A stretch of 64,000 nucleotides of DNA from Gnetum montanum (GCA_015680685.1 MNCI01011966.1:151078-215077); one strand, 5' to 3'. Counted from the first letter of the stretch, positions 36,795 to 49,331 are shown. The notes: a model not told the origin generated them from the sequence alone. Numbers and translations are program-made.

Positions 36795-38770
36795 ATGCCT
36801 ATCCTACAAGATCACGATAATGCCACACCTAGTGAGGAAGTTCATTGGAGAACCAACGAACTATATGATGATGAAGATTGGAGTACACAACCTAAAGTGG
36901 GGTTTTTTATAAACATAAACCAAAGCAACGTCATCCCAATGCATAAAAGCATAAGTTAGCCGATGACAATGAACCCCTACTAGCCAGTACAAGCTTAATG
37001 TAAATACAAGAGGCTATTCGAATCTCACGTAGGCATCATAAAGAGAGCCGTCTACCCAGGCTCGATTTAAAAAACTTTCCTAAATTTTCAGGAGGCTATG
37101 AATTAGATCCATATCAACATTTACAAGCCTTCTATGATGTCTTCACATGGAACAACATTGATAATGAGTGGCAAAAACTTAAGCTCTTTCCTATGACACT
37201 CATTGGCCAAGAAAAAGTATGGTATAGATCGCTAAAACCAAATTCAATACAACATTGGTCAACAATGGTAGAAGTCTTTAACGAGAAATATCAAACCTAC
37301 ACAAGGGTTTCAACCTTGAGGAAACAAATCCAATGATGGAAACAAACATAACATGAACCCTTGGACATGGCCTTAGAAAGATATTATGCACTATTGAATA
37401 ACTGTCTATGCCATGGGTTTTCCGAGAAAAGGCTAATGTACCATATCATTAATGGGCTATGTAATGAAACAAGAGAAACCTTAGGAATGTATGCCCAAGG
37501 TCAACTATATGAACTACAAACCCATCAAGTCCAAGAGCTTATTAAGTGGGTATCAAAAGAAGAAGGAGAAATGGCTAGATGGGAGAGTGTTGAAAAACAT
37601 CAACAGGACCAAAATCTCAACTTAACAAAGGTCCATGATCATAAAAAGGAGAAATCAACCAATCACAAGGAGAAAGAACCATCTTTGCTGATACAAAAAT
37701 CATTAGAAGAAGTCGAGGCAAAGATTAACAAGATTTTGGAATGGACGTATCAAAAGTGTGGAGAATTTATCAACATTATTGGAGATAGAGTTTTGACAAC
37801 CCAAGAAGCAAGACAAAACATTAGACAATTAGAAAGAAGGGATAAGGAAAATAATAGCTCAACTGCCAATCATACATATGAATGGAACATATGCCTATAC
37901 GATCACCCCAAGGGCCAATTCCCAATATTGGTACATTTGCATGAACATTGGGGAAATACGTTACATCCAAAGTTTGTACAGAGATATTGTATTCGATCAC
38001 AGTGGCAACAATCCCAGTCATGGGGGAGACCACCACTAAATTGTAGAAACCCTTTGTATCATCCAAACCCAGATTCTTATGTTGTTCAACATCTTATTTC
38101 TCCAACTGGGTCAACGCACTTTATCTCACCAAAGTACCATTCTCCTCAATAATATCAGCCCATACTGTCAACACAACCACCATCTTGTGCACCTTATATC
38201 CTCCTAACTTTCAACATTCTCATTTTTCCCTCCTACATTGCTACCAACTATTCCTAAGGAGCCTGCACCACTGCAACAACCCACAAACATTACTTATGCT
38301 ACTACTTCCAATAGTAGTAAGAGACCTCAACAACATCGGAGGTGCCCCTTCTTTAGAAATAATCCTAAGAAGGGACAACATAATTCTGAGGCCACTACAC
38401 CTTCAACTCAACACAAGCCCAACACTGTGGTGCACCCGTATCTTCACACACAATGCCTCATGTAACTTCATCAGGGCCACCAACTCACACTCCAACAACC
38501 ACACAGCCCAATGAACATAGGAATGGAGAGCGACAACCCGATCCTTGCATACCATCTAACAGTCCCAAATATTATAGTGGGTCAACTTGTTATCTGGGAA
38601 CTACATCATATCAATTTCCCCACTATGCTCATTCTAATCAAGTGTGTGAACCCCGATGGGGTAAGTATGACTGGGCCCCAATACTTCCAACATGCAAGTA
38701 TCCTCATCTTCCATTTATTAATCGTTGCCATCCTAAACTGATTAGTTATGGGGGATATCCCCCATCTTAG
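36795..38770 (+). pseudogene. E3 gag (degenerate)
   Basis: Starts at ATG 36795 (MPILQDHDNATPSEEVHWR), which matches E6 at 61753 (HWRTNE shared). The gag core follows with frameshifts: a LQAFYDVF and WYRSL-type region (37110-37240), then the longest open part (37361-38152) with YHIINGLCNETRETLGMYAQ and a KEEGEMARWE helix. The C-terminal part is proline- and histidine-rich, with a KRPQQHRRCPFFRNNPKK block near 38320-38370 like the gag-pol boundary of E1. It then runs to a stop at 38768-38770 without entering protease. The expected role is particle formation around element RNA. Confidence 0.75.
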
Positions 38771-40591
38771 TAGCAAGAAGAATTAATAACCACTTTTTAT
38801 TTTCTTTTATTTTACAACTTTTTTTTTCAGTTTTTCATTTTTCAATTTCTTGTTTTATCTTTTTTGTTTCTTTTTACACTTTTGTAAGTAATCTCGTCCA
38901 TCAATAAAACACTCATGTGGATCATTGGTTAAGGTGTGTTCCATGTTGTCGAGTCTCAAACGATCAATTATTTGGATAGTGAGTTCATTACACCCACTCA
39001 TCCATTCTTCAAATAAGAGGTTATGTTTGAGGGTACAGTGATATTCATGACATTCTTAAAACTTAAAATTAATTTTTTGTTCATTGTACCTAGAATGAAG
39101 AAGGATGGACCAAGAGGGAATGATTAGGATGTGACATCAAGGGGACTTGCTGATTCTCTTTGCTGATGTCTATGAGAGTTGTCATGCAACAAGGTTGTAC
39201 TAAGATCCTTGTAGATCTAAAGAAAAATGGGAGTAAGAGTAATCAAAAGGGCACTTCAAAATCCAATGATATTCTAGGGGGTCCCACTAGAAAGACATGC
39301 ACCCATGCCTGAAGGTTGGCGGCTTCTTTGGATTTAGTCAAAATGAAAAATAGATAAAGAAAAAAAAAGGAAGTGCCATAAAACAAACATCACTCCTCCC
39401 TTGAATAAAATGCCAAGTGATCGTACGCCTTGTTGTTGTGGTACTCTCATAGTTGCTCATCATGGGATGAAACAATACGATGTCATTGATTAGAGGAATG
39501 GACTTGGTCCTAAGTTTGGAACGATGGGTTAATGACACCTTAATCATGCTTTACACATAGGATTCACTGTGCCTTGGGTCAGTTACCTCATGTCCCAATC
39601 TCTACAATCCCTTTTTATACTTCATCTCATTTCACTGTTCATGTAATTGTAGCTCGTGTCATGTGTAACATAGAATTCTTACCTCATCCCAGTGATATTT
39701 ACATGTGTGTGTTTTTGTGGAGTTAGTGCGGATTACATTTAACCCTTCTAGTGCCCACGAACACTTTAAGCATGGTTACACAAGGGCATTATAGGTTGAA
39801 ACCTACTTTGGGGAGGATGCACTTGTGTAATCTTTTGTAATCTTCACTTATGCTCACACACATCATTTCTTATCCTTAGCTTAATTTTTCATAATGTTCT
39901 TTCCCTACTATTATCCCTCTGAATTTCAACATTCCTATGTACCATTACATAGCCTTTTTCTCCCATCCGATGTTTTATCGATAAAATCCACACCATCATA
40001 ATTAATTATTGCCTTTCGAATTAATGGAATTACCCTAGCAACCTTCAACATGTATCACATGTCCTAAGTTTTTAACATAGGTTTCAAGAAAATCTTTAAA
40101 AATTTGATTTTTTTTCCTTGGGCCTAAAACATCGATAGGCTATGATATTGTCACTCACGTGGGGCATTTTGTCAAATTTTTCTCTATGACTTGCAAGTGT
40201 GACACCTTTGCTTTTCAACCTCGATCTCGCTCACTAGTACTCTGATTTTAATTCCGTTTGAACCTGCTTGAACCCAGAGTGTTCAGCTTGGTCGTGGGGG
40301 ATGGACATCTATCGAAAAGTACCTAAATTTTTTGGAATTTATCATCTCCCAAAGGACATCATCTAGGGTAATTAGCTATAACACTTAGAATAATTATGCC
40401 CAGAAATCATTTAATCCCTAGGTATACCAGGAAACTAAAATTCGAAACCACCTAAGTCACAGGACTCATTATTACAATCTTTCAGGAAATATCACAAGGA
40501 GATAAATTAAATAAATTAATTAAGGCAAGAAGTAAGGTATAAATTAACTTCAAAAATAACCTTACTAATGCTTGGCCCTGTGTGATTACAA
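38771..40591 (+). other. E3 internal spacer (pol missing)
   Basis: Where a sibling carries protease to integrase, this 1.8-kb stretch has a T-rich tract (38795-38875) and no RT or integrase motif in any frame. Short open pieces (for example 39338-39547 minus) have no domain. It may be the 5' leader of the downstream ORF. Confidence 0.6.
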
Positions 40592-43378
40592 ATGGCCCCG
40601 AAACGTGGACAACAGGAAGGTCCTACTCAAGGTGGAAGCAAACGATCTCAAAGAGGTGGAAGACAAGATCCTGCCAGACAACATACAAAATTGGAGGAGC
40701 AATCATTCAGTATTCATCAAGAGCATCCTCCTATCATACAATCTAAGCAGGCAAAAGAACGATCTGCTGCAACGCTTGAACAGGGACAACATCTCATGTT
40801 GCCCGAAGATTGTGTTCAGGCCATCCATGAAAAGTCCACATTCGCTACAGTGATTGTGGAATTGAATTTTGAATCTTTTGCAAAGTTCACTCCTAAGGCT
40901 GTTAGGGACCACTTCAAAGGATCTCCCTTATGACTTATCCTCTCTGAAAGCGGTGCTTGGTACCTAGGGGAGACGTACCAATTCTAGCGCAACAACAAGC
41001 AAGGCACCATTGTCAAAATTTGTGGTGTGATAGTCGATTTCTCTGTGTATGCCATTTCGAAAGTGTTAAACCTTCCAAACACAGGGCCCAAAGTTTCTCA
41101 GTTATCAACCCATTCAGACCCCGATGTGCAACGACATTGGCTGGAAAAGGCTTATGGCAGAGATAAAACATTTGGTGAGTTGATGATGGAAGAGAGGATT
41201 TACTTCAAAATTGGAACATATCACCTCTTCCCCATGAAGGGCTTAAAAAGAATGTCAACATATGTGTCTAGAGGATGTGTAGTGCTGATGGGAAAGGTTA
41301 ACGCTAACCTACCCCATCTATATTTAATAGAGATCCTGAGGTAGTTCGAAGAATGGAAGATAGGGAAAATGGTATTGCCTTTCCCTTGTCTTATTATAAA
41401 GCTTTATTAATGTGCTGGTATCTAGGGGTACACCAATGATGTCCTCTGAAAAACCCAGATTGCTTCATATGCTGAATTATTAAAGTCACCATCTCCAAGG
41501 AAAATCACTGGCGAGACGCTGGAACTAGAGGAACAAGAAGAATAGAAGGCTGAACCAACTACAACTCAACTTGTAGGACCCAGCCAACCTCCAAGAACTA
41601 GTCCCAACCAACAATAGGAAGTAGGGCCCAGCACAGGCCAGGATCAGCCACCGCCGCAAGACTACAGACTATCAATGAGCCATCTCAGGGCCATCGCTAA
41701 GATGGTCAATTGGGAAAGTCGTGATGATGTAAACCTCTTCCGTGTCATTGATGATGCCATTTAGCCTACTGTTTCTTTGGATCACACAAGGGGTGAATTT
41801 TCTATCCACACAGGAGGAGGGGAAAGTAGCTGGTCAAAATAGATCTTAGGAAATGTGGCATCTTTTCAGGTGAAATTAGAAACTGGTGAAGGGGCCACTG
41901 TGGTGGTCATGCAACACCAAAATACCACGAGAGTTGTAGAAGTGGTCGTAGACCACATCAAAGAGTCCTTCAATGTACTTGTTGTACCACTGACAAATCT
42001 CATAGGGGCATAAGATGCTCAAAATTTAGCCGGAACCTCAATGACTCCTGCAGAACATGAGGATGTGCTCGATCGATTGTTACAAATAGGTCAAGTCATG
42101 ACGTCCCTGTTTGACATCCCTTAGGATGTTATGGCAATTCAATCAGACCTCATTTCCACAAAGGGGAAGCTAGTCTTAACAGAAGTGAGGGCTGAGCATG
42201 CGGAAGTAGAAGTGCAGAAATTGCAAGAACACCTCATGGCCTTACAAGCAGCATAGTAAGACCCTTTGCAATTTTTTCCCGCACACTAGCTAGATAACTT
42301 TAGAACTGAGCAACTAACCAAGCTAATAGCGGAGAATAAAAAGGTAGATGATGAAAAAGAGAAGGCAGTTTAGGATGCCTCTGCATCACAGGCGCAAACT
42401 CATGCACATCTTAAGGCACTCAACATCTTACAAGAAGAAAATAAATAGCTTGCTACCGACAATCTTCTGTTGACCACCATGGAGAAGCAAAAGAATGTTC
42501 TTGAGGAACACTTTCATCAATTGCGAGAACAATTCATCTAGGTCAACCGAGACATAATTCATTTAGCCAGGGAGAATAAAACCCTCTCAATGGAGGAGGT
42601 ACATGCAATTCGTCAAAAGACAGCCATTGAAATAAGTGTGTGGCAAAATGAAGCTAAATGACAGGAAAAGCTAAAGGATCACTTCTAAGATCAGGTGGGG
42701 ATGTACAAATAGATCCTTGAGAAAGATATCCATATGTTCAAGGCCCATATCAATGCTATCAGTGCTTAATAAACTAACTGGCAGGCCATATTGGACACAT
42801 ATGCCTTCGCCCACCAAGCGGAAGTTAAGAGTCGGGACTTGCAGATTCAGGATTTAATAGCATACATGGAGTTGGAAAACCTATCGTATGCCAACATTTC
42901 CATGTTAATAGTAGGGTGCCTAAGGGTAGAACTCGAGGAGCAGGTAGCAACCACCTATGTTAAACATGAAGCAGAATTTGCAGAACGTAAGAAGTTGTTG
43001 GAAAAATTGGAGGTCGCAAATTCTGAACTTGAGGTGGTAAAGGCAAGCTACCAAGGCCAAAAGGGTGTCACAGAAAATTTGGCTTAATGACTATCAGATT
43101 TTCAAGAGTACAAGGATAAACCCAGAGCCTATGAGAAGGAACGATGGGTGTTCACGACTTGGTATGTCAAGGCCAATCAAATGTTTCCACAAATACCCTG
43201 TCCATGGGAAGTGCCAACTCCGTCAAACATTGGAACATTAGCATGGACAGCACAAGACCCTTAGACTGAAGAGGATAAGCTCCAAGCCATACTTCAATGC
43301 CATCAAGTCTCAAAGTGTGAAGCACAAGACAAAGGGAAAGCACCAATGGAGGAGCCACCGCCACCAGGAACTACATGA
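40592..43378 (+). pseudogene. E3 3' ORF, env-position coiled-coil protein (nonsense-riddled)
   Basis: From ATG 40592 (MAPKRGQQEGPTQGG, basic) to TGA 43376-43378 is exactly 929 codons in one frame. There is no net frameshift, but by hand count about 26 in-frame stops. The N-terminal third (TPKAVRDHFKG, ESGAWYLGETYQF, VIVDFSVYAISKVLNLP) resembles the putative plant transposon protein domain found in the env position of Athila-like elements; that is my reading, not a search result. The middle is proline- and glutamine-rich. About residues 480-850 are predicted coiled coil, rich in E, K, Q and L. The end (PCPWEVP, then MEEPPPPGTT) matches E4 at 58770-59003. No signal peptide or membrane segment is obvious. 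Function unknown. Confidence 0.7.
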
Positions 43379-43542
43379 GTTCCAACATTTTTGTAGTTGT
43401 AGCACATTCTTTGTGTTGTGTCTTTGTTTTGTTTTCATTCCACACTGCAACATAATCCCATTTTTCTATCTAATAATCCCATACCTATCCACTGTGTAAT
43501 CATTGTAACTTGAGGATGACTTTTCATTCAGTCGTGGGCGTA
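43379..43542 (+). other. E3 3' leader and polypurine side
   Basis: Contains AATAATCCCATACCT (near 43467) and GAGGATGACTTTTCATTC, then GTCGTGGGCGTA directly before the LTR. The same blocks occur in E1 and E4, so this short region is conserved and probably includes the plus-strand primer (GTGGGCG) and packaging or processing signals. Confidence 0.6.
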
Positions 43543-44352
43543 TGATGAGTCATCATTTGAGGCGACCGCGATATTGCAGCCCAACCCACAATCTTGCATA
43601 CGCGATATTGCGGCCCGTCTCCTCATCTATAAATAATAGGTAGATAGATGAGTTAGATCATTAGTTTTTAGTTTAATTTTGATTTTAGTTTTCATTTTCT
43701 TTCTCTCCCTTTTCCTCTCCATGTATGCCTGCAGTGTGGTGAATGTAATTGTATGACATCCTTTATTCGAGTGTGACGTACTTGGACATGCACATGACCG
43801 GCAATAAAGATCGCGATTACTTCATCATTGTAACATTCACTTAGATTAATCATTTAATTAATTTTTATTTACTTCTTTCCTAGTTAATCTCTCTCACCCT
43901 TATCTCATGTTAAAACACGGAATGAGTACGACTTGATTATGAGCATTTAAGTGTGACTACTTGGTAACCCAGTAGCGTACCTAGGATCTACGCTTGGTAA
44001 TCCCAGTGGTAGTCGTGCATGAAGTCCAAGTTGTGTATGGATAATCAAGGAATGGATGCTCATCGCCCTTAGGCTAGATTAGATTCTCTCACCCTCTCTC
44101 TCCTAGATTAGTGAATCCTACTTTCCATTACCGTCAGGAGTAGCGTTAGATTAGAAACCACATCATACACCTCACTCTGGACTAAACCATATGTGAAAAA
44201 GCTAATACTAGTCTAGGTGGGAAGACAGTGAACTATGACCTCAGGCTAACTGTCTGGATGCCAGAACTAGTTCATTTGCGGAGTTTGACCGGATCACGCG
44301 TGTAACGCTTGTATTCGTATGGTTGAGTGTAGGGGTACCTTGCCACTCATCA
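43543..44352 (+). repeat. E3 3' LTR
   Basis: 810 bp, TGATGAGTCATC to CTCATCA. The TATA box is at 43627-43635. Two palindrome copies are partly preserved: CCGCGATATTGC at 43567 and CGCGATATTGCGG at 43601. Confidence 0.92.
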
Positions 44353-44357
44353 TTATT

Positions 44358-44989
44358 ATAGAATGATTTTATTTTGGAAATGGTAACATGACCAACTATT
44401 TTCCTTAGCTTTCATTTATCCTCAAATAAGTTTCCATTAATGATGTTTCTTTATGTTGGAGTGCTTCCTTCATGGTCTATGCTCCAATGCTTTCATTTCT
44501 TCTTTTGAAATTAGGTTGAATATTTTAATGTTCTCCCATGTATTTTGGAAAAATAAATCTTATTTTATCAATACTTACCTCAATCTCTAGGTAATGATAG
44601 GAAGTGAATTAAAGGTCTAACAGCCAAAAATCATGAGTTCTAATTAGGGTCATAGAAAGTACAACTCATATCTTTGGTTATCAAGGTGAAGGTAGGAGAA
44701 ATCATTTTTTATATTTGTATCACCTTAAATATTTTTACTTACCTAATTTAGAACATAAATTATATAATTAAATAGAAATATAAGAGAATAATAATTAGAA
44801 AATATAAAAAACTCCTTAATATTCATCAACCATAAGGGCTATAGGGTTCAATGACCTTATTCAGGATGTTAATACTTGATCTTTATTCTCAACTTCTTCC
44901 TGTGCAAATAACTCTAGTAGTTTGTAACTTGGAAGAATAAGATATTATACCAAATGTAATCTAGGCTCTAAATAAAGAAGGATGTTAAC
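44358..44989. other. Unassigned AT-rich stretch
   Basis: This would be the continuation of whatever E3 inserted into. No domain or element end is recognisable. Confidence 0.3.
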
Positions 44990-45839
44990 CCATGTTTTGG
45001 GGTGGGGTGTCCCACTTTAGAAGGTAAATAATAATATTTAAAATAATTAGAATACATTACATCCTTGAAAAGAGAGTCTAAATAAAAAGCCCAGTAGTTT
45101 TGTGGATTTATTTTTAGGTTCTAATCCTTACAACTAATTCTAGAAATCTTTCCTTTGGGGTAGGAAAATGATTAGGACTTGCTCTTATTCGAAAGCAACT
45201 TCATGAGTTTCTACTTCTTACTAAAGGATTTCTTGTAAATAAAAGGGAAAAAATCTTACTAAAGAAAGAAGAATACATAAATCAAAGATAAAGAACAAAC
45301 AGTAATAGAAGATGAAAGCTTCCCATCATTGACACTCAAAAATAAAAAGAAATTCATGCTATAAAAAATAAATTAATTATTCAACTTGCACTCAAAGCTT
45401 TTTCACTTGAAGTTGTAGCTAAAAAGTGACATATTTAAGAATATGATATTTGATAGTTGAAGAGAGGTCATAATTATGCTCTTACTAATGGAAAATAACT
45501 ACATTTTGAAGCTTCCAAATAGAGTATAGAACAAGTAGTTGAAGATGATTTTGAATGCAATGAAACGAAGTAGATAAGATAAAGTAGGTTGAACACTACA
45601 AAAAACTTCATTGATGCTTGGTTGAAAGTTGTTACAAATTCTAAATGTCCATTTCAAAGCATGCTAAGCAACATGACACTTAAAAATACATGAGAAAATG
45701 AGTCTTCATTTCTATAAAGAGGATATTAAGGAGAAAAGGTTTTCATATGTTCAAGATGAGTGCTAATAAAAAGACCTTGATGAATAATACATTATAAAAA
45801 ATATGAACTTTAGGAAATGTAGGAGCTCTTCAAATATGA
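44990..45839 (-). mobile_element. LINE 3' fragment (copy B)
   Basis: Diverged duplicate of 16850-17590, same orientation. Shared blocks include TTGGTTGAAAGTTGTTACAAATT (45630; TTATTACAAATT in copy A) and GACCTTGATGAATAA. The minus strand reads FRICNNFQPSINEV near 45600-45650, the counterpart of copy A. It ends abruptly at 45839, where the E5 LTR begins. Confidence 0.6.
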
Positions 45840-46704
45840 TGTAGAAGCAACTCTTTTAAAACCTTTTTCATTCCTACACATGGTCTATTATAGGTATTGA
45901 AAGATAGGAAGATGTTTTTGTGGTTTAAGAGACATTCTGGCTGAGTGCTAGGCTTTGACAAGAGATGTCCTACTTGCAGAGGAAACATCTCATCCAAGAG
46001 GTAAATGACCTATTTTCCTAGGAGACATCCTTGGGGAGACATCTACCTCAAATAGGAAACATCTCTAGTAATATGTCTCTACCTAAGATGAGATGCCTCA
46101 CATCCACTAGATATGTTTTGCAAAACTAAGATGTCTCTTCTAAATGCTAAAATTTATAAAATGATGTCTGTCTAAGCATGGAGAATCTTGTACAACTGGG
46201 AAAAGTTCTAAGTTGGAAAATCCAAGTTTGAATATATCTAACAAAGATGATAAAAGAATGGAAATAGTTAGGAATCTTAAAGTTTAGCATGAGGAAATAT
46301 TTCTAGAATTCTTATTTCAATCTTTAATCAATATTGTGTGTTTTGTATTTTTGTGGCATGAGATGAGTTAGGCACATAAGATGTTATTGTGAGAGATTAC
46401 ATAAGTTTGTGTTCATCTATATGGTCAATTGTATGCTTAACGATTTAATCTCTTAGTGTGTAATGTATCACTATTTTGTGTTTGTTAGAGAGATCTCATT
46501 CAATTATGCCTTTCATTAAGGAAAATCATTATATGGTTATAGAGCCTCATGTTCTATAATCTTGTTAACTATGTGAGTATATTGTTGTGAATATTGGAAT
46601 CACTAATTTGTAATCTTCTTTACATTAAATGAAGATAGCTATTTTTATCTATATTTAGTAGGTATTTGAAGTGTTAGGACAAATGCAGTGATCCTACTCC
46701 AACA
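45840..46704 (+). repeat. E5 5' LTR (probable limits)
   Basis: About 865 bp from TGTAGAAGCAAC to CTCCAACA. The left limit is where similarity to LINE copy A stops; the right is set by the primer site a few bases on. It contains several GAGACATC/GAAACATCTC repeats at 45960-46140. No second copy is in the window to confirm the ends. Confidence 0.5.
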
Positions 46705-46708
46705 TTAT

Positions 46709-46720
46709 TAGTATTAGAGT
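46709..46720 (+). other. E5 primer binding site, initiator tRNA-Met type
   Basis: TAGTATTAGAGT corresponds to TGGTATCAGAGC, with three differences, all transitions. It lies four bases after the LTR end. Confidence 0.6.
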
Positions 46721-46773
46721 ACTAGGTTGATTATTTTTTGTAATTTAATTATGGATTTTTATGTCAATTTTAG

Positions 46774-47950
46774 ATGGTACCTAAGAAGAAATAGGTTCAA
46801 ACCTTAAATATAGACATGGAGAGCATGAAATCTGCCTTTCAACTAATAGTTACTTGATTGGATGAGATAAATTCAAAGGTAGATAGGAATGCAAGTCTAA
46901 GCAATATTTAGAATCATAGAGATGATGAGCATTCATGTTCAAATGGTGATAAAGAAGTTTCTCAACTTGGTGGAGGGGAAATAGATGATGAGGAAGCAAA
47001 TTCTAGCTATGAGAGTGTATGAATCCATTATCTAAGGATTACAATGGGAGGGAATCCAATTTGTCATGGTAAGCTTGATGATGAAAATGAAGCAATATTT
47101 AGTAGAGTATTCAAAAATGCTACTAGACTTATGTATGTGGAACTAAAGACTTTCAGTGATGTAGATGGCACCAAGGCTTTTACAAGTTGGTTGAAGGTAC
47201 ATAACAAGTATTTTGAGTTAGAAGCGATACCAAATCAATTAAGGGTACTAATTGTTGAATTCAATTTAGAAGGTATGGCTTCAACTTGGTAGGAAAAGGA
47301 GGTTCAAAGCTATAAGAGAAAAAAATGGCAAACCTATTAGAGATTAGAATTTCATGAGTTATAGGTTGAGAATGAAATTTGAAAAATCCTGATGGAGGAA
47401 AGAAATGATCATAAAATTGAAATTCTAAGGCAAGGATACAAAGATATCAAGGAGATTTACATTAATGTTTTGAACTTTTCCATCAAGATAAGATAAATTG
47501 GGAGGAGTATGAACAGGCTTCAATCTTTTTGAAAGGTCTCAAAATGACATATCACTAGGAGCGATCATTTTATGAGCCACATACTCTTGATGAGGCTTAT
47601 GATTTAGCACTCTAGATATAGAAGAAACTTAATGGATTTGGAAGTTGGAACAAATAAACTTCTAAGAGAAAGAACAAAGAATCCAAATTAGAGAAGAAAT
47701 CTAAGTCCAAATCTAAAGACAAGGATAATGGCCAAGATAAGAAGCAAGATAAGGGTCATGAAAAGGGTAAAGCCAAGAATGACAAAGGCAAGGGAGACAA
47801 GGATCAAGGCAAAAACTCATTCAAGATTTAGTGCTTTAAATCTAAAGAATGAAGATACAAATAATGGGAATGTCCACTTTACAAAATAGCCAAGAGTAAA
47901 GATTTGCAAACCATGGAAGTGGAGGAGACATCAAGCTTTACTATTTAAAG
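46774..47950 (+). pseudogene. E5 gag with CCHC knuckle (degenerate)
   Basis: ATG 46774 (MVPKKK). The open piece 47044-47292 carries the gag core with a FTSWLKVHNKYFE block. The capsid part continues to about 47640 with FELFHQDKINWEEYE. A lysine- and aspartate-rich linker (47660-47820) comes before a decayed knuckle near 47830-47880, where CFKSKE-x-RYK-x-WECP stands for C-x2-C-x4-H-x4-C; His and one Cys are lost. Stops are frequent. Confidence 0.7.
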
Positions 47951-48002
47951 AAGTAATTATAATTCTCCCAAAATTCAGCAAATTTTTAAATTTAATTCTT
48001 GT

Positions 48003-48434
48003 GTGTTCATGGGTAATGTGAACAGAGAACACCATCTTATGAGAAAATTATCGTTTCAAATTGATGCTAGATATTTCAGTAGTGGGGAATTGATCCATAT
48101 TCTAATTAATGAGAGAGCCCAAACAAATGTTATTTCATCTAGGAAAGTTACTAGATTGGGTTTAGTGACTAATCCTCTTCCTAGACCCTACAAGGTACAT
48201 TGGTTATTAAGAGAATTTTCTCAAGAGGTTAGAGAGCAATGTGCTTTAAATTGTAAAATTGGAAGTTATTATGATGTTGTAAAATATTATGTGCTACCAA
48301 TTGATTGTGATGATGTAATTCTTGCAAGGCCTTATAATTTTAATAATGGTACTCAATTTGATGAAGCAAGAAATGTATGGAGTGTAGCTAGACCTAATGG
48401 AATCCATGAGTTGATTCTTATGAAATATAAATAA
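48003..48434 (+). pseudogene. E5 protease region (active site lost)
   Basis: An open 143-codon stretch corresponding to a retropepsin domain and its linker. The part LINERAQTNVISSRKVTRLG sits where such proteases have a D-S/T-G-A/S-x-x-N core. The catalytic Asp is Asn here and the Gly is Arg, so it cannot be active. The downstream PRPYKVHWL and CDDVILARPY blocks are typical of Gypsy elements. The reading continues to about 48500, where E4 is inserted. Confidence 0.7.
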
Positions 48435-48506
48435 GTGAGGAAACAAAGCTTACTTAACACTTTCTTAATTCTTATATGAGAGAGTGAATACATTAAGGAA
48501 CATGAT

Positions 48507-49330
48507 TGATGAATCATGTGACCCCATTGATGGGATCCCATCAACATAGGGTTTGCCACATTGATAAGTACCCATCGACATGGCATCCTGTTTTCACCTA
48601 TAAATGTGCACCTAGCCACCACATTCATGGAAATCTTTCCTTAGTTGTAGTAAAGCTCTTGCAATTTTTCTCTCTAAAAGTTAGAATATTTTTTGAGTGC
48701 CCATATTAAGATTCAAAGAAGTATATGGATCTTTATTCAAGCACTAATGTACCTGAGCACCTTAGTGTAAACAACACTAAAGATGAGCTTTTATTATCAA
48801 ACCTTGTAGTAGTTAGAATAGATTAATGTTTTTCTTATGCATTTAATATTCATGTTTTTTCCCATAATGTTTCTAAGTAATTAATTAATATTGATTAAAT
48901 AGCAAAAAATAGTATGATCACTTCAAGCATATGTTTAATGCTTGGTAATCCTTGTAGCACCTAATGTTTGGTAACCTAGTAGCACTATAACATGTTTAGG
49001 ATGTGTATGAAAAGTGGGAATGGATGCTTATGTTAGGATTAGTTAAATATTAGCTAGTTATTTGATTAATTAAGCATTTAATTACTTTATTCTTGTTCAT
49101 AGCCAACTTAAACCAAAAAAGATAAAACAATAAAAATCATATGCCTTAATTTCACTTAACCATACACTTGTACCTCACAAGTGGAACTAAGAAAAATGAT
49201 TATAATGGTTAGATTTAGCTCCTAGAACCCAATGTACTTAGAGAGCTAAAGTCAACAAAATTCGACTAGATCACTTAGTGAACACTAGTGATTCATATGG
49301 TTGGGTGATGGGTATACTCGCTACTCATCA
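48507..49330 (+). repeat. E4 5' LTR
   Basis: 824 bp, TGATGAATCATG to CTACTCATCA. The TATA-like box CTATAAAT is at 48598-48605. Instead of GATATC palindromes its U3 carries a perfect 18-bp palindrome, TTGATGGGATCCCATCAA (48527-48544). Its R-U5 part follows the other LTRs. Confidence 0.92.
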
Positions 49331-49331
49331 T

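Larger units (their letters stand above)
35881..44352 (+). mobile_element. Athila-like LTR element E3 without pol (non-autonomous)
   Basis: An 8.47-kb element with LTRs at 35881-36653 and 43543-44352. The duplication is CTATT (35876-35880) and TTATT (44353-44357), one transition apart. The inner order is primer site, gag, a 1.8-kb non-coding spacer, a 929-codon 3' ORF, and the 3' leader. No protease, RT, RNase H or integrase motif is seen, so movement would have needed enzymes from a sibling. The spacer ORFs are short and unconvincing. It resembles gag-bearing non-autonomous elements (the TR-GAG idea) but also carries the 3' ORF. Confidence 0.88.

Noticed and set aside
36653-43542. E3 as an autonomous element with pol in an unusual frame
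   Set aside because: No RT, RNase H or integrase motif could be read in any frame between gag and the 3' ORF.
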